Assembly (NCBI RefSeq): GCF_902703175.1
Contig: NZ_CACRYJ010000042.1
Coordinates: 36,554 to 100,553, forward strand
Direction of reading: 5' to 3'
DNA: 64,000 bases
Origin: Occultella aeris
GTDB taxonomy: Bacteria > Actinomycetota > Actinomycetes > Actinomycetales > Beutenbergiaceae
Numbering within the stretch: position 1 is the stretch's first letter; each line of letters opens with the position of its first letter. The notes under the pieces were generated by a model. The model made no database searches. It was not told where the DNA came from and saw only the letters and a list, made by a program, of their open reading frames with translations. Of the stretch, positions 47,244 through 56,656 are shown one piece after another. Made by a program: the position numbers and the translations under genes.

Positions 47244-50200
47244 GTGCCCCTGCCCACTCGACGACTCATCGCCGCGCTCGCGGGCGCCGGCCTGCTCCTC
47301 ACCGGGCTCGTCGCGCCCGCCACCGCCGGACCCACTCCGACCGCTCTGGTGCGCCCGGGCGACGACAACGGCCTCGGCCTCGATGCCGACGGGTCCGTGC
47401 TGCACGAGGTCTCGACCCGGCCGATCGCACCCGGACTGGACCTGACCAGCTTCCAGCGATTGGAGGACCAGGGCTGGACGACCGGCAACATCCTCGTCGC
47501 GGACCTCACCGAGCCGACCTTGAGCATGCAGGTCCTCGACTCGGGCACCACGACCACTCCCGCAACCGTGCTGGACCAGGTGGCCGGCACCGGCGCCGTC
47601 GCCGCCGTGAACGGCAACCACTTCGACATGAACTACACGAACGTCCCGATCTTCACCACGATCACCGGCGGCGAGGTGATCAACGGCTACGCCCAGCCGT
47701 ACCCGGCGTTCACGATGACCGACGGCGTCGCCGCCATCGAGTACCTGTCCGCCGCCGGCGCGCTCACGGTGGGCGAAGCGACACACGACCTCGCCGGCCT
47801 GAACCGGGCGACGGTCCCCGTGAACGGCATCGGCGCCTACAACGAGCGGTGGGGCGACGCCTCGCTGGACCGGCCGGCCGGGGTGCCCGGCGAGACCGAC
47901 GTCGCGACCGCCGTCGTGCAAGGCGGTGTGGTGACCGCGGTCACGGACGGGACCGGCACCGCGGGCGTACCCGCCGGCGCCCAGGTACTGCTCGGGCGGG
48001 GCACCGGGGCGGCCACGCTGCGCGCCCTCGAGGTCGGTCAGGCCGTCGAGATCAGCATCAGCCCGAGCTCTGACGTCGACCTCGGCATCGGCGGCAACGT
48101 GCCGCTCGTTCTCGACGGCGAGGTCGCCGAGTTCCCGGACGAGGCCGTCGCGGCGCGCACCGTGCTCGGCCTCACCGAGGACGGCAGCGAGCTCATCGTC
48201 GCGACCGTCGACGGCCGCGGCGCCACCGCGCGTGGGCTCACCCGCATCGAGATGGCGGAGCTGATGATCGACCTCGGGGCGTACAACGCCGTGAATATCG
48301 ACGGCGGCGGCTCCACCACCATGGTGGCCCGGCCCGCCGGCGGCACCGAGGTCGAGCTCGTGAACACGCCCTCGGACGGCTCGGCGCGTGTGGTCGCGAA
48401 CTCTCTCGCGTTCTTCTCGTCGGCCGACGCCGAGCGGCTCACCGACGTGGCCGTGCGCCCGGCGCTGACCGACCCCGACGCCCACAACATCATCCCGGGA
48501 CTGACCCGTACGGTCGAGGGCGTCGGGCTGTCCGACCAGCTCGCGGGTGTGCCGGCAACCGGCGTGACTACCGTCAGCTCGCCGGGAGGAGCGCCTAGCG
48601 GACGCGACGCGAACGCCGTCATCACGCAGCGGCAGCGGACCGGGGCCGTGCTGACCGGCGTCACCCCCGGGCCGGTCACGGTCACCTATCGGGCCACCCG
48701 GATCACGGGCACCGCCGAGTTCACCGTGCTCGGGCCACTCGACCACGTCACCGCCTCACGGCAGCAGATCGCACTGGACGCCGCCGGGGACACCGCGACC
48801 ATCTCGCTGGCCGCCCACGACGGCGACGGGTTCACCGCGCCGGTCGAGACCGCGGACGTCGAGGCGAGCGTCACCGAGGGGTTCACGGTGACGCCCAACG
48901 GCCGGGACACGTTCACGGTCACCGCCACCACACAGTCCGGCTCGGCGCTGGTGACGTTCGAGGTGGCCGGGGAGCTCGTGCAGGTTCCCGTCACGGTCGG
49001 CCTCACGACGGCGCCGGTCACCGACCTCGCCGACGGGGCGTCCTGGCGGTTCGCCCAGGACCGGGCGTCCGGGACGCTCACGACCACCACCGGGCCAGAC
49101 GGCCAGCACGCGCTGCGCCTGCAGCACGACTTCACCACCTCGACGGCGACCCGCGGCTCCTACGCGGTCGCACCGGCTCCGATCGTGATCGCCGGCCAGC
49201 CCCAGGCCATCACGATGGCCGTCGACGGTGACGGCACCGGCGTGTGGCCACGGCTGCAGGTGCGCGACGGCGACGGCGTGGTCCGCCAGCTCGACGGGCC
49301 GCTGGTCACATGGGAGGGCTGGCGGGAGGTCACCTTCACGGTGCCACCCGGCGCTCCGTTCCCGCTCACTCTGGAGCGTGTGCGGCTGATGGAGACCCGG
49401 TCCGCGGCCAGCTACCACGGGGACATCTCGTTCGCGGACATCGATGCCGTCGTCGCCCCGGACGTGGCGCAGCCCGAGGCCGCGCCGGTGCACGACCCGG
49501 TGATCGTGACCGACGGCACCGTGACCGGGTACTCCCAGCAGATCGCCGTGATGTCCGACGCGCAGTTCGTGGGCCGGAACCCGGAATCGGACATCGTGGC
49601 CGCCGCGCGGCGCACCCTCGCCGAGATCGTGGCCGCGGACCCGGACCTGCTCATCATCAACGGCGACCTGGTCGACGAGGGCGCACCGATCGACTTCGAC
49701 CTGGCCCGGCGGGTGCTCACCGAGGAGGTGGGCGACGCCGTCCCCTGGCTCTACGTGCCAGGTAACCACGAGATCATGGGCGGCTCCATCGGCGAGTTCG
49801 AGGCCGCGTTCGGTCCGGCCCAGCAGGTCACCGACCTCGACGGCACCCGGATCATCACCCTGGACACCTCCGCCGGGTCCCTGCGGGCCGGCGGGCTCGA
49901 CCAGATCCGGATGCTCGAGGATGCCCTGGACGCGGCGGCGGCCGAGCCGGCGGTCACCGGCGTGGTGGTGTTCTTCCACCACCCGACCGAGGATCCGCTG
50001 CCCGGGGACGCCTCACAGATCTCCGACCGGTACGAGGCCGCCGCCGTGGATGCACTCCTCGCGGAGTTCCGAGCCACCAGCGGACGCTCGATCGCCGTGA
50101 TCAACTCCCACGTCGGCGCGTTCCACGCCCGCAGTTTCGATGGCGTGTCCAACGTGATCAACGGCAACTCCGGCAAGTCTCCGGCCTCGACGCCGGCGGA

Positions 50201-50624
50201 CGGCGGGTTCACCGGGTGGACGCTGCTCGGGATCGACCCGGCCGCGGGCGTGGTCGGGGCGAACCCGGCGCCGGTCACCAGCCGGCTGGCCTGGTTGCGC
50301 GCGGAGGTGCGGCCCCGCGTCGACTCGCTCGCCCTCGAGGTTCCGACCGAGATGACGGTGGGGGAGGTCGGCCTGGTCGCCGGGACCGTCACCCAGGACG
50401 AGGTCCGCGACGTGCCCGTGGCGTGGCCGATGAGCGCGGACTGGTCCGGCGACGGCGTGAGCATCTCCGACGGGACCGGGACGGACCTGGAGCCCGCGGC
50501 GCAGGTGCTCCGGCTCAACCCGGCGACGGGGGAGGTCACCGCCGTGGCGCCCGGCACGGCCACCGTGGTGCTGACCGTGAACGGGATCAGCCAGGAGGTG
50601 GTCGTGACCGTCGGTGAGGGCTGA
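47244..50624 (+). CDS. Secreted phosphodiester glycosidase-metallophosphoesterase protein
   Basis: A 1126-residue multidomain exoenzyme. A signal peptide (about 1-30) is followed by a phosphodiester glycosidase (NAGPA, PF09992) domain to about 390, with VNGNHFDM near 122 and NIDGGGSTTMV near 352. Beta-sandwich regions follow (about 400-740). A calcineurin-type metallophosphoesterase spans about 765-1010, with SDAQFVG, NGDLVDEG, PGNHEIMGG, FHHPTEDP and SHVGAFHAR. A Big2-like Ig domain ends it. It probably breaks phosphodiester-linked sugars in wall teichoic acid or exopolysaccharide outside the cell. GTG 47244 has GGAGG six bases upstream. Confidence 0.85.
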   Translation: MPLPTRRLIAALAGAGLLLTGLVAPATAGPTPTALVRPGDDNGLGLDADGSVLHEVSTRPIAPGLDLTSFQRLEDQGWTTGNILVADLTEPTLSMQVLDSGTTTTPATVLDQVAGTGAVAAVNGNHFDMNYTNVPIFTTITGGEVINGYAQPYPAFTMTDGVAAIEYLSAAGALTVGEATHDLAGLNRATVPVNGIGAYNERWGDASLDRPAGVPGETDVATAVVQGGVVTAVTDGTGTAGVPAGAQVLLGRGTGAATLRALEVGQAVEISISPSSDVDLGIGGNVPLVLDGEVAEFPDEAVAARTVLGLTEDGSELIVATVDGRGATARGLTRIEMAELMIDLGAYNAVNIDGGGSTTMVARPAGGTEVELVNTPSDGSARVVANSLAFFSSADAERLTDVAVRPALTDPDAHNIIPGLTRTVEGVGLSDQLAGVPATGVTTVSSPGGAPSGRDANAVITQRQRTGAVLTGVTPGPVTVTYRATRITGTAEFTVLGPLDHVTASRQQIALDAAGDTATISLAAHDGDGFTAPVETADVEASVTEGFTVTPNGRDTFTVTATTQSGSALVTFEVAGELVQVPVTVGLTTAPVTDLADGASWRFAQDRASGTLTTTTGPDGQHALRLQHDFTTSTATRGSYAVAPAPIVIAGQPQAITMAVDGDGTGVWPRLQVRDGDGVVRQLDGPLVTWEGWREVTFTVPPGAPFPLTLERVRLMETRSAASYHGDISFADIDAVVAPDVAQPEAAPVHDPVIVTDGTVTGYSQQIAVMSDAQFVGRNPESDIVAAARRTLAEIVAADPDLLIINGDLVDEGAPIDFDLARRVLTEEVGDAVPWLYVPGNHEIMGGSIGEFEAAFGPAQQVTDLDGTRIITLDTSAGSLRAGGLDQIRMLEDALDAAAAEPAVTGVVVFFHHPTEDPLPGDASQISDRYEAAAVDALLAEFRATSGRSIAVINSHVGAFHARSFDGVSNVINGNSGKSPASTPADGGFTGWTLLGIDPAAGVVGANPAPVTSRLAWLRAEVRPRVDSLALEVPTEMTVGEVGLVAGTVTQDEVRDVPVAWPMSADWSGDGVSISDGTGTDLEPAAQVLRLNPATGEVTAVAPGTATVVLTVNGISQEVVVTVGEG

Positions 50625-50695
50625 CAGACGCGCCCCGGCGCTCCCATCGCTGTCGAAGTGCTAGCATTCTGCAAGTAGCGAGAGGCGGTTGGCAG

Positions 50696-50935
50696 ATGGC
50701 CACGGTGACCATCAGGAACCTGGACGACGAACTGGTCGAGGCACTCAAGAAGCGCGCCCGTGAGCATGGGCGTTCCATGGAGGCCGAGGCGCGTCGGATC
50801 TTGGCCGATGCGGTCGTTGCCGATGCTCACACGGCCGGGCTGGGATCGCGGATCCGCACGCGATTCGCCGGATTGGGCGAAGTGACGGCGGAGCGCTCCG
50901 GTGATCTTCCGCGCGAGGTCGAGCTCGACGCGTGA
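50696..50935 (+). CDS. FitA/VapB-type antitoxin
   Basis: A 79-residue protein. ATVTIRNLDDELVEALKKRAREHGRSMEAEARRILADAV is a ribbon-helix-helix domain of the FitA type, which binds its own promoter. The acidic C-terminus would wrap the toxin. GAGAGGCGG provides the ribosome site. Half-sites GCTA and TAGC flank the stretch at 50660-50679 upstream, a possible autoregulatory operator. It overlaps the toxin gene by GTGA. Confidence 0.88.
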   Translation: MATVTIRNLDDELVEALKKRAREHGRSMEAEARRILADAVVADAHTAGLGSRIRTRFAGLGEVTAERSGDLPREVELDA

Positions 50936-51363
50936 TTGTCCTCGACACGAACGTCATCTCGGAGTTGACCCGGTCCGCACCGGACCGGGCGGTGGTCGGA
51001 TGGTTGGATGGCCTGGACTCTTCCGAGACGTACCTGACCGCGGTGACCACGGCCGAACTCCTGGATGGAGTGGAACGTATGCCGGCCGGGCGGCGTCGAA
51101 CCGCAATCGCCGGCGCCGTAGCGGACCTGATCGGCCTGGACTTCGCTGGCCGCATACTGCCGTTCGACGTGGCCGCCTCCGACCGGTTTGCGGCCGTCCT
51201 TGCCGCTCGCCGCTCGATCGGCCGGCCGATCGGCATGGCGGACGCCATGATCGCGGCGATCAGCCTGGAAGCAGGGGCGACGTTGGCGACCCGCAACGTG
51301 CGCGATTTCGAGGGCGTTTCCCTACCTCTCGTGAATCCGTGGCTCGCTACTGGAGACGATTGA
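50932..51363 (+). CDS. FitB/VapC-type PIN-domain toxin
   Basis: A 143-residue PIN-domain ribonuclease. VLDTNVISELTR at 3-14 gives the first catalytic Asp, TTAELLDGV near 42 the Glu, MADAMIAAISLEAGATLATRNVRDFEG near 101 the second and third Asp residues. The RNA target is unknown. It starts at GTG 50932 within the antitoxin stop. A small hairpin follows directly, shared with hisN. Confidence 0.9.
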   Translation: MIVLDTNVISELTRSAPDRAVVGWLDGLDSSETYLTAVTTAELLDGVERMPAGRRRTAIAGAVADLIGLDFAGRILPFDVAASDRFAAVLAARRSIGRPIGMADAMIAAISLEAGATLATRNVRDFEGVSLPLVNPWLATGDD

Positions 51364-51375
51364 GGTCGCAGGCTC

Positions 51376-51390
51376 CCCGCATATTGCGGG
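51376..51390. terminator. Bidirectional hairpin between PIN toxin and hisN-like gene
   Basis: CCCGCA and TGCGGG form a 6-bp stem around TAT, with TT following, between the convergent stops at 51363 and 51391. Confidence 0.5.
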
Positions 51391-52209
51391 TTAGTGGCGC
51401 TGCAATCCCGCCAGCACGCCGTCGTGCAGGTGCCCGTTGGTGGCGACGGCGTTGCCGCCGAACGGGCCGTCCACTCCCTCCAGGGAGGTGAACCGGCCAC
51501 CGGCCTCGGTCACGATCGGGACCAGGGCCGCCATGTCGTAGACCTCGAGGTCCGGCTCGCACGCGATGTCCACGGCCCCCTCGGCCACCAGCATGTACGA
51601 CCAGAAGTCGCCGTACGCGCGGCTGCGCCAGAGGCTGGCCTCCAGGGACAGGAACTCGTCCAGCAGGTCCGCCTCCTCCCAGCCCGCGAGGCTCGAGTAG
51701 GACAGTGAGGCGTCCTCCAGGCGGGTCACCGAGGACACCGAGATCCGAGTTGCCGCGGACAGCGACCGGCCGGTCCACGCGCCGGACCCGTTGGCCGCCC
51801 ACCAGCGCCGGTTCAGCGCTGGGGCGCTGACCACGCCGAGGACCGGCTGGCCCTCGTCCACCAGCGCGATGAGAGTGGCCCAGACGGGCACCCCGCGGAC
51901 GAAGTTCTTGGTGCCGTCGATCGGGTCGATCACCCACTGGCGGGCGCCGTGGCCGGTGACCCCGAACTCCTCGCCGAGCACCGAGTCACGGGGGCGGGTC
52001 CGGGAGAGCTGGGCGCGCACGATCTCCTCGGCGGTGCGGTCCGCGTCGGTGACCGGGGTGGTGTCCGGCTTCGTCTCCACGTGCAGGTCCTGCGCCTTGA
52101 ACCGGGCGGTCGTCTGGGCGTCGACCTGATCCGCGATCACGTGCGCGAGGCGGAGGTCGTCGTCGTAGCGAGGCCGTCGAGGGGCCTGGGCTGCACTATC
52201 GCTGCTCAT
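51391..52209 (-). CDS. hisN: Inositol-monophosphatase-family enzyme, probable histidinol-phosphatase
   Basis: A 272-residue Mg-dependent phosphatase. Metal-binding motifs are GEEFG near 80, [16 protein letters not shown] near 95 and [16 protein letters not shown] near 220. The segment [42 protein letters not shown] is typical of actinobacterial HisN, which makes histidinol from histidinol phosphate. An inositol or other sugar phosphatase role cannot be excluded. ATG 52209 has TATGTT seven bases upstream (leaderless); ATG 52221 overlaps that box. Confidence 0.8.
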   Translation of the reverse strand: MSSDSAAQAPRRPRYDDDLRLAHVIADQVDAQTTARFKAQDLHVETKPDTTPVTDADRTAEEIVRAQLSRTRPRDSVLGEEFGVTGHGARQWVIDPIDGTKNFVRGVPVWATLIALVDEGQPVLGVVSAPALNRRWWAANGSGAWTGRSLSAATRISVSSVTRLEDASLSYSSLAGWEEADLLDEFLSLEASLWRSRAYGDFWSYMLVAEGAVDIACEPDLEVYDMAALVPIVTEAGGRFTSLEGVDGPFGGNAVATNGHLHDGVLAGLQRH

Positions 52210-52216
52210 GTCAGGC

Positions 52217-52222
52217 AACATA
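52217..52222 (-). promoter_or_regulatory. -10 element for leaderless hisN-like gene
   Basis: TATGTT fits TANNNT and ends 7 bases before ATG 52209 on the minus strand. Confidence 0.5.
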
Positions 52223-52298
52223 TCGGTTAGCCGTCGACGGTCCGGGCAGGCGCCCCGGGCAGCCGGGCACGGCCTGGAACGAGTGAGGCGGGCGAACG

Positions 52299-53060
52299 AT
52301 GACGGAGCAGTCCCCGATGGGCAGCGTCGACAAGGCGCTGCTGGTCCTGACCGAACTGTCCGCCGCTGGCCCGCGCGGTCGCAGCCTCGCCGACCTGGCC
52401 GAGGCGGTGTCGGTATCGAAGTCCACCCTGCACCGCACCCTCGCCGCGCTGCGGTACCGGCACTTCGTGGCACAGGACCCGGTGAGCGGCTCGTACCGCC
52501 TCGGGGCCGCCGCGATCGACCTGGGCGCGACGTTCATCGAGGGCGACAACCTTCCGGCGCTGCTGCACCCGATGCTCGAGAGCATCCGTGACTCCTTCGA
52601 CGAGCTGTGCCAGCTCGGGGTGCTCGACGGGACCGATGTGGTGTACGTGGACAAGGCGGAGCCGGCACACGCGATCCGGGTGTGGAGTGCCGTCGGGCGA
52701 CGGATCGCGGCTCTGACGACCGCCCTGGGGCGTTCCCTGCTCGCCGCGGGCGAGGTGGACCGTCGCATCCTCGGGCGGCTCGCGCCGCCGGCCCGGTTCA
52801 CGCCGGAGGAGGTGCAGCGGTCCTGGGAGGCGGTGGTGAACGCTCGGCTCGACGGCTACGCGGTGGAGCGCGGCGAGTCCGAGCCCGGTATCGGTTGTGT
52901 GGCGGTCGCGATCCTGCGGGCTCGCCGACCTGTGGCCGCGGTGAGCGTGACGATGCCGCTCGAGCGGCTCGAGCATCAGATCCCCGAGCTCGGCGGCCGG
53001 CTCCGCAGGGTCGTCGAGGCCGAGCTGCCCGGCTCGCTCTCGTTGCCGCCGACGCTGTAG
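52299..53060 (+). CDS. IclR-family transcriptional regulator
   Basis: A 253-residue regulator. The N-terminal winged helix (about 5-70) has [35 protein letters not shown] and [17 protein letters not shown]. The C-terminal effector domain (about 80-245) has [23 protein letters not shown] and [19 protein letters not shown]. IclR proteins usually sense a small carboxylic or aromatic acid. A GAGGCGGG upstream of ATG 52299 can act as ribosome site. The secreted DUF4185-like gene follows 111 bases on and may be its target (inference). Confidence 0.88.
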   Translation: MTEQSPMGSVDKALLVLTELSAAGPRGRSLADLAEAVSVSKSTLHRTLAALRYRHFVAQDPVSGSYRLGAAAIDLGATFIEGDNLPALLHPMLESIRDSFDELCQLGVLDGTDVVYVDKAEPAHAIRVWSAVGRRIAALTTALGRSLLAAGEVDRRILGRLAPPARFTPEEVQRSWEAVVNARLDGYAVERGESEPGIGCVAVAILRARRPVAAVSVTMPLERLEHQIPELGGRLRRVVEAELPGSLSLPPTL

Positions 53061-53064
53061 AGCC

Positions 53065-53094
53065 TTGACCTGTGCCCGGCGGCACTGGAATGCT
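53065..53094 (+). promoter_or_regulatory. Possible promoter of the DUF4185-like gene
   Basis: TTGACC (53065-53070) and AATGCT (53089-53094) are 18 bases apart, directly after the IclR stop, and the next gene starts about 70 bases later with its own ribosome site. Confidence 0.4.
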
Positions 53095-53171
53095 CCTTGC
53101 ATCAGTTCCGGAACTAGCGTTCGCCTATGCGGAACGCCGACTGGTCCGGTCCAGGCGAAGGAGCCACGATC

Positions 53172-54401
53172 ATGCGTCCCTCCACCACGGCTCAGCCGAA
53201 CGAGAGGCCGCGTCGACGTGGCCTCGCTGCCGCCACCGCCGTCGGGCTCGGGATCGGTGCCCTGCTGCTGGGCGCGCTGCCCGCGCAGGCCGGTGGGGGA
53301 GCCGGGGGATCCGGCGCCGGCTCCTGCTCGCTCGACCCGGTCGCGATCGAGCCGTCCGCACAGGTGCACGCTGCGCTGACGGACGCCTTCACCGGCTATG
53401 GCGACTCGGGCGAGGGTTGGACCGGCGGTGACTCCACCTACTCGGTGCCGCTGGGCGGCGGGCGGACCGCCTGGATCTTCTCGGACACGTTCCTCGGTCC
53501 CGTGAACCCCGATGGATCGCGCCCCGAGACCACGCCGTTCCTGAACAACTCCTTCGTGATCGACGAGCGCGGGAGCCTGAGCACGGCGACCGGCGGCACC
53601 CCCGAGGCGCCGGAGTCGCTGATCCCGCCGCCCGAGGAGGGCGGCGGCTGGTACTGGGTCGGTGACGGCGCGACCGACCGCGATGGCAACCTGCAGCTCG
53701 TCGCCCTCAAGTTCTGGTACGGCGGCGGTGGCGCCTTCGACTTCGGCTGGGAGTCCAACCACCTGGCGACGTTCGACTCCGAGACGTTCGAACGGCTCGA
53801 CTTCGTCGATCTGCCCTCGGCCGCCGGGGTGCAATGGGCCAGCTGGCTCCAGCGGGACGGGCGCTACACCTACATCTACGGCGTGGAGGACCTGGGCGCC
53901 TCCAAGTACATGCACGTCGCCCGCGTGAGCGGCCGCGACCTCGACGGCGCGCCGTGGGAGTACTGGGACGGCACCGGTTGGTCCGGCGAGGAGACGGACA
54001 CGGCCCGAATCATGGACGGCGTCGCGAACGAGTACAGCGTCGCCCCGCTGCGGGACGGGTACCTGCTGATCACCCAGGACACGCACGAGATCTTCAGCCG
54101 GAACATCGAGGCGTACGTCTCCTGTTCGCCGACCGGCCCGTTCACGCCCCTGGGCACCGTCTACGAGATGCCCGAGGTGGGCGCTGCCGGCTCCTACGGG
54201 AATCCGAACATCTTCGCCTACAACGCTCATGAGCACCCGGAGCTGCGTACTCGGGGCGATCGGATCCTCGTCACGTACAACGTGAACAGCTTCGACTCCG
54301 GTGACCTGTACGAGGACGTCACGATCTACCGGCCACGGTTCGTCGAGATCGACCTGGGGCTTCGTCCGGACTGCGGGCGGGAACTCGGGCGCTGCGGCTG
54401 A
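53172..54401 (+). CDS. Secreted DUF4185-like beta-propeller protein
   Basis: A 409-residue protein. After a signal peptide ending at about residue 40 (LPAQA) comes a region with DAFTGYGDSGEGWTGGDSTYSVPLGGGRTAWIFSDTFLG, PFLNNSFVIDERG and YVSCSPTGPF. This pattern (ggDst.s..L.dGr..w.fgDt, nns) is that of DUF4185/DUF5005 five-bladed propellers akin to glycoside hydrolases. Extracellular glycan binding or cleavage is likely; the substrate is unknown. AAGGAG at 53158-53163 lies 8 bases before ATG 53172. Confidence 0.75.
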   Translation: MRPSTTAQPNERPRRRGLAAATAVGLGIGALLLGALPAQAGGGAGGSGAGSCSLDPVAIEPSAQVHAALTDAFTGYGDSGEGWTGGDSTYSVPLGGGRTAWIFSDTFLGPVNPDGSRPETTPFLNNSFVIDERGSLSTATGGTPEAPESLIPPPEEGGGWYWVGDGATDRDGNLQLVALKFWYGGGGAFDFGWESNHLATFDSETFERLDFVDLPSAAGVQWASWLQRDGRYTYIYGVEDLGASKYMHVARVSGRDLDGAPWEYWDGTGWSGEETDTARIMDGVANEYSVAPLRDGYLLITQDTHEIFSRNIEAYVSCSPTGPFTPLGTVYEMPEVGAAGSYGNPNIFAYNAHEHPELRTRGDRILVTYNVNSFDSGDLYEDVTIYRPRFVEIDLGLRPDCGRELGRCG

Positions 54402-54487
54402 CCGGGCGCACCGCTGCGGTTCCGGCTGCCGAGCGGCCGACAGGTCACAGATTCATATCGGTGCGGACCATGTGCTGGTCCCACGAC

Positions 54488-54508
54488 GTCGTCTAGTGAT
54501 TAGATGAC
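54488..54508. promoter_or_regulatory. 21-bp imperfect palindrome, probable GntR operator
   Basis: GTC-g-TCTA-gtgat-TAGA-t-GAC, with 7 of 8 positions per arm paired, immediately upstream of and overlapping the start of the GntR gene. Its position suggests autoregulation of the following operon. Confidence 0.6.
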
Positions 54509-54512
54509 TTGC

Positions 54513-55214
54513 ATGGCACAGCAGCCGGACGTCGCGAAGAGGGCGAACCTCTCCAATGATCTGGCGCGTGCGATCGTCCGGCTGGTCAACGACCGCGGGC
54601 TCCAACCCGGCGACCCGCTGGACTCCATGAAGGTGCTCGCGGCCCGCTTCGAGGTCGCCGTGCCCACGATGCGGGAGGCGATGCGGCGGCTCGAGGGGCT
54701 CGGAGTCCTGGAGTTCCGGCACGGTTCCGGCGTCTACGTCGGCGCCAACTCCGGCCGGCGGGTGCTCGCGAACCCACTCTCACCCCGGCCCGACTCCGAT
54801 CAGCTCGTGGAGCTGCTCGAGGCACGTCGCCAGATCGAGCCGCAGTTGGCGATGCTGGCCGCCCAGGTGCGCGAGCCGGTCGCCATGACTTGGATGGAGG
54901 AGGCACTGGAGCGCTCGCGCCGACTCGTCGCCGAACGGGACGAGGCGCTCTGGCTCTCGAACCTCGACTTCCACCGCGCGGTCGCCGCGGCCGGGGGCAA
55001 CGGCGTGCTCGCCGAGGTCCTCGACTCGATCGTGCTCGTCCATGGCGAGGAACAGAAGGAGATCCTGCGACTGCACGGCGACGCCGTCGACGACTACGCC
55101 GAGCACGCCCGGATCGGCGCCGCCGTCCGGGACGGCGATCCCGAACTCGCGCGCGAAGCGGCCTACACCCACCTCGACCACGTCGTCGAGGTGATCCGGG
55201 CCCGGATCGGCTGA
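54513..55214 (+). CDS. GntR-family (FadR subfamily) transcriptional regulator
   Basis: A 233-residue regulator. The winged helix (about 8-75) has SNDLARAIVRLVNDRGLQPGD, FEVAVPTMREAMRRLEGLGVLEFRHGSGVYV. The FCD domain (about 90-230) has ARRQIEPQLAMLAA, LDFHRAVAAAGGN and the HARIGAAVRDGDPELAREAAYTHL helix with likely metal-binding histidines. ATG 54513 is chosen; ATG 54504, three codons earlier, lies inside the palindrome. It heads the sugar-acid operon and probably represses it until a uronate or aldarate binds. Confidence 0.87.
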   Translation: MAQQPDVAKRANLSNDLARAIVRLVNDRGLQPGDPLDSMKVLAARFEVAVPTMREAMRRLEGLGVLEFRHGSGVYVGANSGRRVLANPLSPRPDSDQLVELLEARRQIEPQLAMLAAQVREPVAMTWMEEALERSRRLVAERDEALWLSNLDFHRAVAAAGGNGVLAEVLDSIVLVHGEEQKEILRLHGDAVDDYAEHARIGAAVRDGDPELAREAAYTHLDHVVEVIRARIG

Positions 55215-55293
55215 TCCGGGCCGCGAAGGTCCGCACCCCACGGACCCAGCCGAAGTACCCAGCAGCACCCCAACCCCACAAAGAGGTGTATCC

Positions 55294-56574
55294 ATGAGGA
55301 AGAAGACGACCCTGGCGGCCGCCGTGCTCACTGCGGCCGCGCTGACCCTGGCCGCGTGTTCCGGAGGCGGCGACGGCACGGACGGCGGCGACGGTGGTGA
55401 TGGTGGCGACCCCACCGAGGCCGTCCTGAGCTTCTACACCGACAAGGCCGCATGGGAGCCGTCCTTCGACGACATGAACGCCGCGTCAGAGGGCGTCACC
55501 GCGACGCTGGAGTTCACCGGCTACTCCGACCCGACGGCCTACGACGCCTTCATCAAGCAGTCGTTCCGCACGGACGACAAGCCTGACCTGTTCACCTGGC
55601 ACACGGGCGACTCGCTGGCCCAGCTCGTCGATGAGGGCCTCATCGCGCCGACCACCGAGATCTGGGACGCCGCGATCGCGAACGGCGACGTCACCGAGGA
55701 GCTGGCGGAGAACTACACCTACGACGGCGAGCAGTACTGCGTGCCGCTGAACGTCGTCTACTGGGTCATGTACTACAACAAGGCCGTCTTCGAGGAGAAC
55801 GGCGTCGAGGTCCCGACCACATGGGACGAGTTCATGGACGTCGGGCAGACCCTCGTGGACAACGGCGTGGTGCCGCTGCACCAGATGAACATCATCTTCG
55901 AGTTCGTCTGGTTCCAGGCGATCCTCGCGGGCCTGGACCCCGACGCCTACAACGGGCTCTCCGACGGCAGCGTCAGCTACACCGACCCGGTGGTCGTGGA
56001 GGCCATGAACATCTGGCACGACATGCAGACCGACGGATTCTTCATCGACCCGGGCGTGACCACGGACCCGCAGACGTTGCTCCAGACCGGCGAGGTCGCG
56101 ATGGCCTACTTCGGGACGTTCTTCACCGGCCAGCTCACCGACCTCGGCATGGTCTCCGACACCGACTACGGGATCTTCACCCTGCCGAACGTCAGCGCCG
56201 ACCTGGGCGACACGTCGGTGGTCGTCGAGACCGGCCCGCTGTGCGTGGGTGCCGGCAGCGCGAACGAGGCGGCAGCCCTGGACTACAGCGCCTGGTGGAT
56301 GGGCGTCGACGCCCAGTCCGCATGGAGCGAGTCCCGTGGTGACGTCTCCTTCAACCCCGGCGCCACGGTGACCGACGCCGCCCTGGCGGCGATCACCGAG
56401 GAGGTCAACGGTGACGGCTTCCTCCAGCTGCGCCGCTACCTGGAGGCGACCCCCACCCCGATCTACACCGTGGCCTCCGAGCAGTTCGGGGCGTTCGTTA
56501 CGAACAACGGTGACCCGATGGCGGTCCTGGAGGCGATCCAGGCCGAGGCGGACGCGTACTGGGCCGAGAACTGA
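55294..56574 (+). CDS. ABC transporter sugar-binding lipoprotein
   Basis: A 426-residue extracellular solute-binding protein family 1. The lipobox LAAC gives lipidated C22, followed by a Gly/Asp-rich linker (GGGDGTDGGDGGDGGD). The mature part has FKPDLFTWHTGDSLAQLV-like and YWVMYYNKAVFEENGVEVPTTWDEF segments typical of oligosaccharide-binding proteins. It would deliver the substrate to the two permeases downstream. AGAGG is 8 bases before ATG 55294. A stem-loop follows its stop. Confidence 0.9.
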   Translation: MRKKTTLAAAVLTAAALTLAACSGGGDGTDGGDGGDGGDPTEAVLSFYTDKAAWEPSFDDMNAASEGVTATLEFTGYSDPTAYDAFIKQSFRTDDKPDLFTWHTGDSLAQLVDEGLIAPTTEIWDAAIANGDVTEELAENYTYDGEQYCVPLNVVYWVMYYNKAVFEENGVEVPTTWDEFMDVGQTLVDNGVVPLHQMNIIFEFVWFQAILAGLDPDAYNGLSDGSVSYTDPVVVEAMNIWHDMQTDGFFIDPGVTTDPQTLLQTGEVAMAYFGTFFTGQLTDLGMVSDTDYGIFTLPNVSADLGDTSVVVETGPLCVGAGSANEAAALDYSAWWMGVDAQSAWSESRGDVSFNPGATVTDAALAAITEEVNGDGFLQLRRYLEATPTPIYTVASEQFGAFVTNNGDPMAVLEAIQAEADAYWAEN

Positions 56575-56577
56575 CCT

Positions 56578-56622
56578 GTCGGTGGGGCCCGCCGCCCCAG
56601 CCCGGCCGCGGACCCCACCGAC
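56578..56622 (+). promoter_or_regulatory. Intercistronic stem-loop between binding protein and permease genes
   Basis: GTCGGTGGGG (56578-56587) and CCCCACCGAC (56613-56622) form a perfect 10-bp stem around a 25-base GC-rich loop. Such structures commonly stabilise the binding-protein message or partly terminate transcription, giving more binding protein than permease. Confidence 0.65.
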
Positions 56623-56656
56623 GATCCGGCCCGCCTGAAAGAGGAGGTGCGTGCGC

